Of a stretch of DNA of 64,000 bases, positions 37,601 to 51,800 are shown one piece after another. Position 1 is the first letter of the stretch. Each line of letters starts with the position of its first letter. A program made the position numbers and the translations under genes. Origin of the DNA: Paralichthys olivaceus (Eukaryota > Chordata > Actinopteri > Pleuronectiformes > Paralichthyidae); NCBI RefSeq assembly GCF_024713975.1, contig NC_091107.1:11273501-11337500 (forward strand), written 5' to 3'. The notes beneath the pieces are model-generated. The model worked only from the letters and a program-made list of their open reading frames with translations, ran no database searches and was not told the DNA's origin.

Positions 37601-39485
37601 TGAGTAACATTGTATGTATATAGCACTGTGTGCATGGTGGAACTTACTGTAGCTGTTGTGGACACCTTTTTAAATTTTTTAGTAGTTTGATTAAATTGAA
37701 TTGAATTGTGTTCAAATTGTACCACTCTTGTTTGTTTAAGACTGGTCCAGCTTGCCTTTCCACTCTCTCTCCGGGGTCACTCAGACCTGCCGAACTAAAA
37801 CACAAGGGAAGGTGAGTATACTGTAAAATAAACTGGGGAACAACCTCACAGTGAATTACTGAGATTTGTCAAACATTCTGTCTGCCCACAGGAAAATGTA
37901 GCTTTCTTCAGTCACCCCTTCAGCTTTGAGGCTTTCTACATGAGTGAAAAAGAAAGTGAAGGTTAGTTTAAATTATTAGTTATTTTGTTGATACTAACTG
38001 ATTTGAATGGATTTTACTTTAACTTCATTTCAAAGGCTGAATCTTTCTTTTTCTTTTTTAGAACCAGTTCCACAGTGGCCAGTGCTCTACTTCAAGGTTC
38101 TTTCTCTGGACTCCTGGCAGCGCTATCGAACTGAAGGCTATGGATATGTGCTATTTCCAGCCATACCTGGTATGTTATGTTTATTAAAAAGCTGTGGATT
38201 TAAATGTAGGGCTGCAGGGAACAATTTTGGCTGAAATTGTCATTTAAAAGAATAATTTTCTCTCTTTCAAAATTTGGATTTTTATATTATTTCAAACATG
38301 TTTGTGTGTGTGTAATTTCCTATGTGCCAGGTAATCACAAAGTAACATGCCATACATGGAGACCCCTTCAGACGGGGACAGTGTCTGCTCTGAGGCGCTT
38401 CTTTATTGGAGGTTCTCCAGAGCTTGAAGACCACAGCTATGTCCGAATACCAGGGACTTTCAAGGTAAGTTCTAACCTCTGTGGAAGCTCTCTGTGGAAG
38501 CATACATGTAATTCAACATTTTCTATTGTTTGAGGTAACTCCTTATGGAAATTTCCTGTAAATAACACATTTCTGGTTATATTCCCTTTTTTGATCTACA
38601 CATGCATCCTGATGGAGTGCAACTTCCATTATTTTGTGAATATTTTGGAACTTAATCTGTCCATTCTCCATATCTTTTTGATTTTAATACCTCCATGTGC
38701 ATCTGTAGGGAGAGAGGCTGAGTCGCATTGGCTTTTCCACAGAAACGACCGGAAGTGTCACCTTTAATCTGCACTGCATCCAGCAAGCCCGGTAAAGGAA
38801 CCTGGGTTATTGTGACTGATTTTTACACCTATATTCCACCACAACAGTGAATCTACAAAATCACAAAGTCTCCAGCTACACAGAATTTCTAGAGAAGAGA
38901 TTCATCTGATTAAGGTTATCTGAAATGACCAAAACAATATACACTTATATAATTTTTCCCCGGGTGCAAGATATCAATTTCAGAAGCCACATCATTACAA
39001 ACCTCAGTATTTGTTTGTGTGCAGTATTTAAGTTAAATGCTCTATTTATTATCATAATTTATCATACATTTAAATGATTTCAGTTTCTGTACTGTAGCTG
39101 AATGTGTGGTTTATTATATCCATATTGTGTTTTTTCAGGTCATTTGTTGATGCGGCCATGTTGAAGAAGAGGAGACAGAAGGTTTATGACCAGTTGGGAG
39201 GATTTAGTCAGCAAGGAGCTGTCTGCACCATCCTGGGTAAAGACATTCACTCATGATAATTACTCAATACTTCATATAGCTCAAGTTCTAGAGATTTTAC
39301 ATTTTAAATATCAGTTTGAATTGTTAGATCAACTTGTTGTAAATATATATTGTTTCTTAAGTATATATTTGCCTCTGTCAGAGGCCTTCCACAGAGCCAG
39401 AAGAAAGATGCAAGAGGCCAGAGAAAGCCTTCCCAGAGACCTTATCAACGCCACTTCCCAGCTCCAAATCGATTCTTCTACATAG
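34615..39485 (+). CDS. mks1: Meckel syndrome type 1 protein, B9-domain ciliary protein
   Basis: MKS1 is a core part of the B9 (tectonic-like) complex at the ciliary transition zone; loss in humans causes Meckel and Bardet-Biedl syndromes. Eighteen coding exons: 34615-34691, 34787-34908, 35082-35134, 35304-35471, 35910-36007, 36139-36267, 36728-36832, 36988-37096, 37205-37261, 37409-37451, 37537-37599, 37741-37811, 37892-37961, 38062-38169, 38331-38464, 38709-38791, 39139-39236 and 39382-39485, giving 563 aa (human 559). The N-terminus, [20 protein letters not shown], is nearly human. The B9 domain covers about residues 318-485 ([54 protein letters not shown]). The end, [12 protein letters not shown], is conserved. 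The intron after 36832 begins GCAAGT, a GC-AG intron. The region between 35485 and 35900 is intron; its long open frame has no support. Confidence 0.97.
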
Positions 39486-41199
39486 GTGTGAAAAATACTG
39501 TAGCACTGTCACTCTGTCAAATAAATAACAAAAAGTGCCCAAATGGTGTAAACATACCGATCAGAGGTTTAGTATTGTGGTGAAATAAGCAGCAAGCATT
39601 TATCAGCAATGCAAATGTTGCACAGCTTCAGTTTTTTGCCGATAACACAAAATACTGATGTACTGTAACAAGCCAGAGAAAAAACAATTGTAACAGTTAT
39701 TTATTCTTTGTAAAGACTGCTAACATGGAGGGAGGGGGTAATAATTGGGGTATAATATAGATTTACATGGTGATTTTGTGGTGAAGGAGAAAAGCCATTA
39801 AATCATCACACATGCTATTCTTTGTACAGACACTGTGAAATTGATGTAACTGACAATAAATATATTTTTTAGATTTGATCTGTATTTTTTTCATAGTTTA
39901 TTTTGAACATGGAACAAGCATCACATTTGATTTAATACAAACTTTTTATATGAACTGTAACTACTGTTTTTTCCACTGTCATTCATATTTCATACATACT
40001 TATACTAAGACTATATCTTTTGTATAATGTAGGTAAGTGTCGTATATGTTTTGTACACTACCTTACCTCAACGGGTGTGTGGTAAGAATGACATTTTGAG
40101 TGAATAAGGCTGATTGTGGGTCAGAGATTTTGTGTAGACTGGAACATGTTGCAGTTACTTGAGAGGGGGTTATACACACATTACTTTACATTACACTATA
40201 TGTTTGGAGTCAAAATACTGCCAGAGCTACCAGGAAGTTCTTGGTTTAAAATACTATTCAGCAGAAAAGCTATAATTCAAACGGAAAAGCTTGACAGAGA
40301 GGCACTGAGACTTGATGTCTCCCACAGCACATACAATACAAAGTGTGAACTGCAAAGGACCAAGACATGTTTTTGCGATGCATAAGACACGACACAAAAT
40401 GCACCATGGGATTAAATGTTTCAATGTATGCATTGTATGTTGTGGCTGTAATTGATTCACACATGTATGCCACTAAAAGCAATGACATACTGACACATCC
40501 ACTTCAGTTAAACCTGCAGAAACCAAGGAAAAGCTGCAGGTTTGCTTTGTAGATTTTGACTTTACATACAACACTTACTGTGCAATCAATTTATATAATG
40601 AAATGCATAAAACTGCCTGAGAATACATAAATTCAATATTCAATATTTGACCTTCAACAAATAGATGTTTGATTACTTGTTAATGCATTAGTTATAATAT
40701 AATACTGTAGTTGCAGGATATTATGAAATCAGTTACTTTTGATATTGTGAGATGAATATTCCTGATTTTTTTGTTCCTCTGGTTTCCACTGTCAGTCAAA
40801 GCGTCCCTCTCGTGCTACATTCAAACGCATGGGAAAGTATACAACTGTTACAGGTCACGCCCGAAATCCATTGCAATTGGCTACACATGTAAATATAAAT
40901 GTAGATACAATGCTTGAACTGATTGATATTACACGTGCACCTAAATAACAGTGGACTAAATCAATTTGTATACATCAACTACCTTCTGTCTGGGATCCCT
41001 GGCCTTGTTGTCTCACCAGTCCTCTGCGTGCATAAACATATAGTGCAATTTCACTACTCATGGGTCAAAATAATATGGAATCCAACAATAGCCGTTTATG
41101 AAGCATCGCGTTAGTCGAATGTTTACGTGATCCCAACATTTACCGACGTGCACAACCACCACTGCCGGGGCTCAAGAGAGAAGTCGTGTTATATCCGGT
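39486..41199. other. mks1 3' UTR and mks1-ap2b1 intergenic DNA
   Basis: Plus-strand AATAAA signals lie at 39519-39524 and 39855-39860; the second, followed by a T-rich stretch, is the better mks1 end. The rest is AT-rich with no supported gene, leading into the ap2b1 promoter. Confidence 0.55.
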
Positions 41200-41318
41200 G
41201 TCTTTGAACGCAGCGCCACAATCCAGATTCTCCATCTTCCTCCAACTGGGCAAAGGGACCAACCTGCGTCTTCCAGCCGCTGCAACTTCACATTCCCGGC
41301 TCAAATACACTCCACCAG
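41200..41318 (+). promoter_or_regulatory. Candidate 5' UTR exon and promoter of ap2b1
   Basis: A GC-richer, pyrimidine-rich block ends in a donor (CTCCACCAG then GTACAT at 41319). The coding exon 1.5 kb downstream starts after an acceptor at 42865 or 42870. The upstream edge and transcript start cannot be set from sequence. Confidence 0.45.
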
Positions 41319-42105
41319 GTACATGAGATACTTTACTACACTCTGTATTGTGTATTCATCCTCATTCGCGTGTAGTTTTTCATGTGGGCCAGTTTGCTGG
41401 GCGGCTCGGCACCTTCATTAACATAGCTCCTGTCAGAGGCAATGGAGACTGGGCCGCTGGTCACTTCTCTGTTCTGATGTCAGATTTCATGTCGTAACGC
41501 TACAAGTCGCATCCGACTAACAGAGAAAACACTGACGCTTGCTGGTTGTGGCCAACTCACCGTCGGTAGAGTTTGTGGTTTGTCGCTGTTAGCTTGTTAG
41601 CATTGCTAGTCTTGGTGGGGGCAGCGTTAGCAGTGATCGTTTAAACTGATTCCCTTAGCATGAAACAGGCTAGCTAACGTGAGCAGAGTCAAACTGCTGT
41701 GGACAGTGGTGGTTGATGTGATGTTGAAGAGCAGGTTCAACTTCTAATTGAAGTCTGTCGATGGTTGAACGAGGGGATTGAAGAAATCTACCTAACACAA
41801 GGTTAAAGAGTTCATGTTTAAGACGTCACCGGTTCGGTAGCTACGTAAAGAAAGCTAGCTAACGTATATAATTAAGTTAAACCCTAAAACATTATCTTCA
41901 ATATTGAAGCAAACATAGTCTTACTGTAAGAGAGCGAGTTTGTCTTCCATATTAAACATGATTGTTTATTATTTTACTTCACAGTGTTGGAGTATTCATT
42001 GTTAACGTGTGTGGACGATGTGCAGAATATTAACTTTCTGATATTGACATAAACTACATGAAGTTGGATGATAAGATCTGGATCTGAGATGTTCTCTAAG
42101 TTGGA

Positions 42106-42132
42106 AACACACACACACACACACACACACAC
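42106..42132. repeat. (CA)n microsatellite in ap2b1 first intron
   Basis: About 27 bases of perfect CA repeat, likely length-polymorphic. No other feature is seen in this intron (41319-42865). Confidence 0.9.
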
Positions 42133-42888
42133 TCTTGGAGGGAACCGACTATAGCTTGAGCTGCTGTCTGTGATCCCAGCAGGGATTGGTGTCTACTACT
42201 GTGGCTCTGATTGTGTATCTAGTTAGCATTAATTAAATTAGCCAGGGCAGCATTGACCCTCCTGTCAGGATATGAACCTGCTATTTCTATCAGAAATGAC
42301 GGATGTGATGACAGCAGGCCCCTGGAGTTCAGGAATAGCTTCATCCCAATGCTGATCTTTGTGATGTGCAGCAATGACACATATGCATGCATATGGGAAA
42401 GATGGCATCCTTTGACAGTGGCACATCGAAAACCGCTGAATGCCATCTATTCCTCTGCAGATGATTTGGCTGTATGTTTAAATTAGAAGAAAAGGAACCC
42501 GAACCCACCACAAAATGTGTGTCCACTTACTCTTAGATACTGTATTTCCCTCGCAGTTATGATGGAGTTTCTAGAAAAGCTAGAATACCCAGCAGAAATA
42601 TTGGTTGTTTGTGTATTTTTTATGTTTTCATAGAAGAAGCCAGTAATCTAGAGATCTATAGACTAATTAGAAAAGACAGATCTCCAATGTAATCTAAAAT
42701 ACAAGTATTGCTGTCCTCTCTCAATTTAGTACTGAAATCCATTTTGAAATTTTATGTCTTCATTTCTAATGATACAATTGTGAATGACAAAATGCATATT
42801 GGGATGGGTTACGGGAAACATTCATACACATTTTGCTGATGAGATAAATCTGATTATATCTTCAGTACAGACTTAAAGGACCACAACC

Positions 42889-45800
42889 ATGACGGACTCC
42901 AAATATTTCACAACGAACAAAAAAGGTGAGTATGGAAGGCAGATCGTTAGACTTAGTTGTCATTTATCATGGATGCATCTAATCCTTAAGCATTCAGTTA
43001 CCTATAATTTTCACTTTAAGTGCCTTAAAGGTTGGACGTGTTATCTTTCCTTTTTCAGGGGAGATCTTTGAACTGAAGGCAGAGCTGAACAATGAGAAGA
43101 AGGAGAAGAGAAAAGAGGCAGTGAAGAAGGTCATTGCAGCCATGACTGTTGGCAAGGATGTCAGGTAAAGTATGAAATTAAACTCTGACATTAACTGTGA
43201 CATTCAATTGTAGGTTGAGATTATTACCACTTACATATTGTGAAACAAGACTTCTTAGAGTGTAAATAGACCTATAGAATGACTTCTTTATCACATTGCT
43301 CCTGATATAAACCTCAAACTGTAAATCTTGACCAAGTTCTTTGGCTTTCTTCAGTTCCTTGTTTCCAGATGTGGTGAACTGCATGCAGACTGACAACCTG
43401 GAGCTCAAGAAGTTGGTTTACCTCTACTTAATGAACTATGCCAAGAGTCAACCTGACATGGCCATCATGGCTGTCAACAGCTTTGTCAAGGCAAGTCTAA
43501 ACATTACTTAAGTTTGTAATGTTTGCATGACTGTGAGTCCCACAGGAAGTTAAGATTATCATGCAGTTTTGAGATGTCACTAACATGGAATTTCACTTTT
43601 GGTTCACAATAGGAAATTTCCCCAGTGAAATTGTTCAGTTTAAAAACAGAAATGCCTTGCTTTCCCTGTTCTCCAGGACTGCGAGGACCCCAACCCTCTC
43701 ATCCGAGCTCTGGCCGTCCGCACCATGGGCTGCATCCGGGTGGATAAAATCACTGAGTACCTGTGTGAGCCTCTGAGGAAATGCTTGAAGGACGAGGACC
43801 CTTATGTGAGGAAGACGGCAGCTGTGTGTGTGGCAAAACTTCATGACATCAATGCCCAGATGGTGGAGGACCAGGGCTTCCTCGACTCTCTGAGAGATCT
43901 CATTGCTGACTCAAATCCCATGGTAAGTTCCAGGCTGGTGAAAGGCAATTCTTTTTCAGCCTAAGTCTAATTTTGTCAGTTTCTGTTTTATTCCTTCCAC
44001 CTGTGACAATGTATAACAACTGTATATCCTTCAAAAGATTATATTCCTCAACTTTACAACATGCTCCTCGTTTTATTACTGCAAAGTCAATGCATAATGA
44101 TAATTAACAGTTTATCACCCTTTTATTGTCACCTGCGAGCTGAATCATTTTGTTTCAAAACATGTTTTGACTTGTTTGTGTTTTCCCAAGTTTCATTTGG
44201 ATTTTTGTGGTGAGCAGTGTTCAGTGAGACCTCTGTGTCTTTTAGGTTGTGGCCAACGCAGTTGCTGCCCTGTCAGAGATCAGTGAGTCTCACCCCAACA
44301 GCAACCTGCTGGATCTCAATCCCCAGAACATCAACAAGCTCTTGACGGCCCTCAATGAATGCACAGAGTGGGGACAGATCTTCATCCTGGACTGCCTGTC
44401 CAACTATAACCCCAAGGATGAGCGTGAGGCCCAAAGGTAGCAATTAATCAAATATACAAGATGCTTTTTAATGCAAGTTGTACATTTTTCTTTAATGACT
44501 ATCACCATCCCGTTTCCTGTCTAACAGCATCTGTGAGCGTGTAACTCCCCGACTGTCTCACGCAAACTCAGCCGTGGTGCTGTCAGCTGTCAAGGTGCTG
44601 ATGAAATTCTTAGAGCTGCTGCCCAAGGACTCCGACTACTACAACACCTTGCTGAAGAAGCTGTCCCCACCACTGGTCACCTTGCTCTCCGGAGAGCCGG
44701 AGGTCCAGTATGTGGCTCTGAGGAACATCAACCTCATTGTCCAGAAAAGGTGTGTAATTACAAACACCAGAAACTATTGCCATCAAAAATAAATTAATCA
44801 TATTTCAAATACTTTGTTCACAAATAAGTAAAGTACAGTCAAGAAAATGTCAGTGTTACAATCTAGAAAATCTGACAGTGTTGTTTTGGGCTCACTATCC
44901 TCCACCATGATATTCTTTTAGTATGAATTTGTTTAGTAAACACTAATCACACGCACGGGTAGAAATGTGCAAGTCTAGCAGTATGAGGGCTGTAAATAAT
45001 CCATAATACATCAGTCAGAGCTGGTTTTGATAGAATATGACTCAAACTAATTTAAATGTTGTATTGATAAAGAAAATGTATTGTAGATAGAAGCCAGAGT
45101 AAAGTCTTCTTGAGCACAATCACGCCCAATTTGTTCAGTGGCTTGTTTGTTTTGGATCAGGTCTTTCCACAGTCTAACGTGTAAAGTGTTAATGTGTGCA
45201 GGCCTGAGATCCTGAAGCAGGAGATAAAGGTGTTCTTTGTCAAATACAACGACCCTATCTATGTGAAACTGGAGAAACTGGACATCATGATCCGCTTGGC
45301 CTCTCAGGCCAACATCGCCCAGGTACCATACATGAAACACAACTAAATAGTAACTTTGTACCCAGGTTATTTTTTTCTCTTTGCCAAAAATGGTTTATAG
45401 AAAATGTCGAATTTTAAGGTATCAAACCGGAATAAAAAAAGTAGAATTGAGTGTTACAGCTGTTACCTGTCACTTTCAGGTTCTGGCTGAACTGAAGGAA
45501 TACGCCACAGAAGTGGATGTTGACTTTGTGCGCAAGGCTGTAAGAGCCATCGGACGCTGTGCCATCAAAGTAGAGGTAAGAAATGCCACCATCACTGATC
45601 TGTACACTGAAGATATCTCAAGTGCATTTGAGCACAAGAAACATATTTCACTTCAGTCTTGTCACCAGAGCATTGGGGTTATAGAAAAATCATGATGTAC
45701 ACAGTGCCTCTGTTTTGTTTTGTCTCCAGCAATCAGCGGAGCGCTGTGTCAGCACCCTGCTCGACCTGATCCAGACCAAAGTCAACTACGTGGTTCAGGA

Positions 45801-48800
45801 GGCGATTGTGGTCATCAGAGACATCTTTCGCAAGTACCCCAACAAGTGAGTTTCCCACTGAAACCCTGACAACTCAATCTAAAACAAAACAATTAACTAA
45901 CTAGTACTGGCACATGTCCTGTCATTATTCACCTTATAACTAGTCAGTATTTCAATTTTGTCTCATCATTATTAGTTATTCTCATCTTTATGTTCCAACT
46001 AGCTTTTAATATACATTCAAGCACTAAGGTGTTGTAAAGTTTCCATCTGACAGCTGAGATTTTGGTGCTCTTCAGGTATGAAAGCATCATTGCTACACTT
46101 TGTGAGAACCTGGATTCTCTGGACGAGCCTGACGCTCGTGCTGCCATGATCTGGATCGTTGGCGAGTATGCAGAGAGGATCGACAACGCTGACGAGTTGC
46201 TAGAGAGCTTCCTCGAGGGTTTCCATGACGAGAGCACTCAGGTGGGTTCTTCCTAAAAGCACATGAGAGGATTATACAGGGAGTAAACCGAGGTGTACAG
46301 GAATTATGGTATGTCAAAGTTAAACATGAAAGTTGTTTTTTAGAAAGTTAAACGTTTAATGGTAAACAACAGGAAGTCAAACTAAAGGTACAAATGATTT
46401 AATCAATATGTCTTCATCTGGAGCCCATTGGAACATGAATAGTGTTTCCTGTAGCCATTGTATTTAGCAAGGACCAGGAGTTGTGGTTTGAGAAGCACTG
46501 TACACTGAAAATGACCAAAATACTAACACTGGGTGATTCAATTGCCAGGTCCAGCTCACTCTGCTGACTGCCATTGTGAAGCTGTTCCTTAAGAAGCCGT
46601 CAGAGACCCAGGAGTTGGTGCAGCAGGTCCTCAGTCTGGCTACTCAGGTAGGTTACATCTTTTATTCTAAAGAAGGTTTATTTATTTATTCACTTCTGGA
46701 TAATGTTACCTGTTATTATCTGATCTTACACAGCCATGTAAGTATGTGGGTTTCTCTTCTACAGGACTCTGACAACCCTGACCTGCGCGACAGGGGCTAC
46801 ATTTATTGGCGCCTTCTGTCCACTGATCCCGTGACCGCTAAGGAGGTAGTATTGTCAGAAAAGCCCCTGATCTCTGAGGAGACAGACCTGATTGAGCCCA
46901 CCCTGCTGGATGAGCTCATCTGCCACATCGGCTCTCTGGCATCTGTCTATCACAAACCACCCAGCGCCTTTGTGGAGGGCAGCCACGGAATCCACCGGAA
47001 ACACCTTCCTGTCCAGCACAGCAGGTCTGGCACTTGGACACACTTTAATTGAATGAATGAATGAATGACCGTCCTTTACCAGTGTACTGTTCTTTCTTAT
47101 GACAGCATTGACACAGGTGAGAGCCCAGTGAGTGGTGGCCCGGCAGCCGCCATGGACCAGCCACATGTGATCCCCAGCCAGGGTGACCTGCTGGGTGACC
47201 TGCTCAACCTGGACCTGGGCCCTCCAGTCAATGTGCCCCAAGTGTCCTCCATGCAAATGGGTGCAGTGGACCTTCTGGGAGGAGGCCTGGACAGCTTGGT
47301 GAGCTTGATCTCCAACACACACACAAACACACACACATTTCTGGCCATCTCGTTAATTGATGTGCTAATAAATGGAAATATTTCAGAAAACTAATTGGAT
47401 TGAGTGATGACATTCAATATCGAATAGGTCAAAGGTCACTGTGACATCATGCTGGACGGATATAACCCCTGTGCTTTGGAATCGAATGCCACAAACAAGT
47501 GGGGGTTGTTAGAAGAGAGACAGACATATTTAACAGTTTACTATTTGAATGGTATTTCATTTTAAAACACACTTATAGAGTAACAACAGTCTTGTTTATA
47601 AAATCTAATGGATCGACCAATACTTTGTCTTCTATTTTTTGGAAATTTTAAACTCTTACTCCTGGGCATAATTTATTATAGCTGATTATAGTGAGACTTC
47701 ACAAGCTGACAAGATTGCGTTATGGTTTGGGAACACACTTTTCTTGTGTTTTTTCACTTGCAGGCTGCCTAATAAATAAATAATAAAGGAAGAGACATTA
47801 TTTTGTAATTTGGTTTTTGAAAATGTGTAAATCAGCATTTTGGTAAAAGTTGTTCCTCATTCTGGAATAAAGAGGAATATGCCCTAAGGTTCCCTTTGTT
47901 TGTCTCTGCTTCCTCCTCTGATTCTTACTGTTGAAGATAATAACAGCCCATTGTCTCCCCATGTCTTTGAGATATAATGTTCACTTAAGTATGCCTGTAT
48001 ATCTAATTAATCATTTTCCTATTTTTGCTGTATTTTATACTTAATATAACAAAACACAAAAGCACACTAAAATGTTTTGAATTGTTTAAAATAAGGAATA
48101 ATTTTGGTTCATTATTATTCGTTAAGTCCTGTTGTATTTAAACTCTGCTAATAGCCATTTTCCACTTCTCCAAAATGCTGAACTAACTGGATTTCTTGAT
48201 AATCTTGATGCAGATTTAGGTTTTATTTTAATATCTTGAAATACCACGTGGAGTTAGACATTTTCCCAGAAATTGAGGGCTCCTCTTGATGGGTTGCGGT
48301 TGCTAAGGATGTCTCTGTCTTTGTTTGTGTGTTTGGTCTATCTGTGTGATGTTTGGATGCTGTCTTTGGGGGCCTCTCTTCTCTCCTGTAGCTGGGGGGA
48401 GACCTGGGCGGAGGTGTTGGGGGAAGTCCAGCAGTAAGTCAAGCCCTTCTGTTCGGCAGCCGGCCTGTCTGCATGCTGCATGCTTCCTGAATTTAACGCT
48501 TCATCACGTTTTAAAACCTGGCTTCTTTGACTCACACAATTGAATTGATCTTACTCACAGTTTCTCTGCCATAAAGGTTTTTTGCTAATCATATAATCTT
48601 GACATGGTGGAAATTTTCATTTTCCCTCACAATCACTCAACAGTTAATTGGTTCCTTCTTTCTTGTGACTTAGGATTTTCAGTGCAATTCTTTTTGTAGA
48701 TTGTCAAGTTTCCCGTCATACAGTCTTAAGTTGTTTTGGTTATTCAGATTGTGTGTTTGTGTGTGTTTGCGTTTTGTGATTTCTATAGGTGGGACAGAAC

Positions 48801-51800
48801 TTCATCCCCTCGTCTGTCCCCAGCACTTTTGCTCCTTCACCTACACCAGCACCCCCAGCCGTCAGCAGCGGCCTCAATGACTTGTTTGAGCTTTCCACAG
48901 GCATGGCCAACACCACCGGTGGCCACATTGCTGCAAAAGCAGTAAGTGTACACAACTCCACTCTAATATACATTCAGACAATTACAGATGCTTTGCCAAC
49001 ATTGGAGGCAGTATCTCACTGAAGAATTCCACTTAAACAGAACCTCTTTGTTGTTTATCTGCATTACATCTCATTGGGTATATTGGTACTTTTAATCCAG
49101 GTGTGGCTGCCTGCAGTGAAAGCCAAGGGACTGGAGATCTCTGGAACCTTCTCTCGCCGCCAGGGCCACATGTACATGGACATGACCTTCACAAACAAGG
49201 CCCTGCAACACATGACCGACTTCGCTGTCCAGTTCAACAAGAACAGGTCAGTGGGATCAAAGTCAAAAAGCTCGAACTATAATATCACTTTTACTCAAAC
49301 ATCAACACTTCTCTAAAACATCAGAGCTTTTATGTTGGCTACTTTAGTTTCAGGTTGGCGTACCTCAGAAACGAGCAGTGGAGTGTTTAAACTGTAGCTT
49401 TATTAATGCTTCGAAAGTCAAACCTTTTTTTCCGCTTTTCTACATGTAGTTTTGGCGTCATCCCCACCACTCCTCTTGCCGTCCACACTCCTCTGATGCC
49501 CAGCCAGAGCATTGAGGTCTCTTTGCCTCTTAATACCATCGGACCAGTCATGAAGATGGACCCACTCAATAATCTGCAGGTACAGAAGCAATCACTCACC
49601 TGCAACATATTAATTTAAACAACACTGCAACACTTGTACTTTTGTAATGAGGAGTTTTAAAGATAACTGACCCTGTTGAATCTGAATAGAGATAGATGGT
49701 GAGAAAAAGCTTTGAAGCTGAGGGAGACAGTGAACCGACCGTCCACCAAATCCAGAGCATTGTTTTTTTCTTTAATTACTATGACGCACTAGTTTCTACC
49801 ATATACTTTACAGTAACAATTGCTAATCAGCTTGTATTTTTGTTCTTGGTTGTATTTTTAAAGCAGGTGTCACTGGCTTACATCTCACTTTAGAACTGAT
49901 CCAGTTATTAGACTCATGTTCCCTATTTGTTTTCTTGTACACAGGTGGCTGTGAAGAACAACATAGATGTCTTCTACTTCAGTGTACTCATCCCTCTCTA
50001 CGTGTTCTTTGTGGAGGATGGAAAAATGGGTATTTATTTTCCCCACTTTCTAAAATAGAATCACGTCTCTGGTCACAACACCACTATCACACCCTCACGC
50101 CAGCGGTTCATATTATCTACAACCAAACATTTATTTGAAAATGTTAATTTGTGTTATTGTCACACTAGATGTGAAATTGTTTATTCTTGTTCATCAACTT
50201 CACTCCTTTTATTTTTATTTTTTTCTTCTTCAGAGCGACAGGTGTTCCTTGCTACCTGGAAAGACATCCCTAATGAGAATGAGCTACAATATCAGATAAA
50301 GGATTGTCACCTAAATGCAGGTAGGGAAATTAGCTTTCAGCTTCACATCAATTTGTATTTTCTGTCAGAGAATTCATACTTACACCACAGGTCCTCTACG
50401 TGGACTTGGTGATCGGATTAGACTTTGGATGATCTTGATGAATTAATTTACATATTAATGACAACAGGAGAAAACAAGAATTGATTCAATGTTCCTTGCT
50501 CATAGAACATGAATTATGTACGTTTTTGTTGCACAGAACAAAAGGATTAACATTGGTTCGTTTGTACTCAACTGCCCTCGTGTGATCTCTCCGCGTTCCT
50601 CAAGTGCAATGTTGGAAACCCACGTCTGGACTAAAAGCTCCAAAGTGTTTTGCCTACTACAGTTTAGCCAAAGACCTCACACTTCTCTCTTTTTGTTCTT
50701 TCCTCAACCACATGCCTGTCTTGGGATGCTTCCACATTTCCTCCTCTCTGTACCTGAAGGACACCATCAACATCTTTTGTTTTATGAGCTGCCCATAATT
50801 GTTCCATTATAACCTGTCAGCAGGATGGCTAACGCCCATAGTGGCTCTTCCTAGCAGGGCCCAGTGTTGTAGTACACCTGGTCAGGTTTACTGAAGTCAC
50901 AAGGTTTCCAGTCATAATTTATTAAAATCCTCTTAGAGCTAATTAACCTTTAATTCCCTTAAAACCTTTTGCCTGTATTAGTTTGTACTAGCTATTTTAT
51001 ATATCAGTACTTGCACCTGTAGTGACTACAGCCTCTAGTGTGTTTCATGTGATTGCTCAGTAAATAGATTGTTGCACCAAATGAGGTGTTTTCATTTCCT
51101 GATGTAACCTTGATTCTGGTCTTGTAGACACAGTGTCAGGGAAACTGCAGAACAACAACATCTACACCATTGCCAAGAGAAACGTAGAAGGCCAGGACAT
51201 GCTGTACCAGTCCCTCAAGCTGACCAATGGCATCTGGATCCTGGCTGAGCTCCGCATTCAGCCTGGAAACCCCAACTACACGGTAAATATTATATTATTA
51301 TATTATTTGCCATTAGGCTTTTCTTCATGGATGTTCATTTTCCAAGGATTTGTACATAATAACTATCAATCAAAGACTACATATAAGTAGTGCCTGATGG
51401 ATTTGATTTTTGGGAGCAGCTTGTAACACTTGTAACAAAAATATGTAAGGTTAAATTAGGTTTAATACTTTAGAGTTTAACTATTAACTTTGTTCTAAAT
51501 AAATCAATAAATAAAAAGAAAACAATTACAATAAAATATAAAGAACTGTAATTAATAAAATAAACACATTTTACATAAAATAGAAACTAATGCAAATCTG
51601 TTTGGCATTGTTTATTCTGTAAAATAAATGTTTCAGCATATGCAATCCATCTGTTTGGATACAGTTGTTTATATCTTTATTGTAAAGTTAATTCAGTTTA
51701 CTTTTAATTCAATTTATAAACAAAAAAAGTCTTGATCTTTGTCAAACAGGATCTGTGAAAAAATATAAAATATCAACATGGTAAAAAAAAAAAAGACAGA

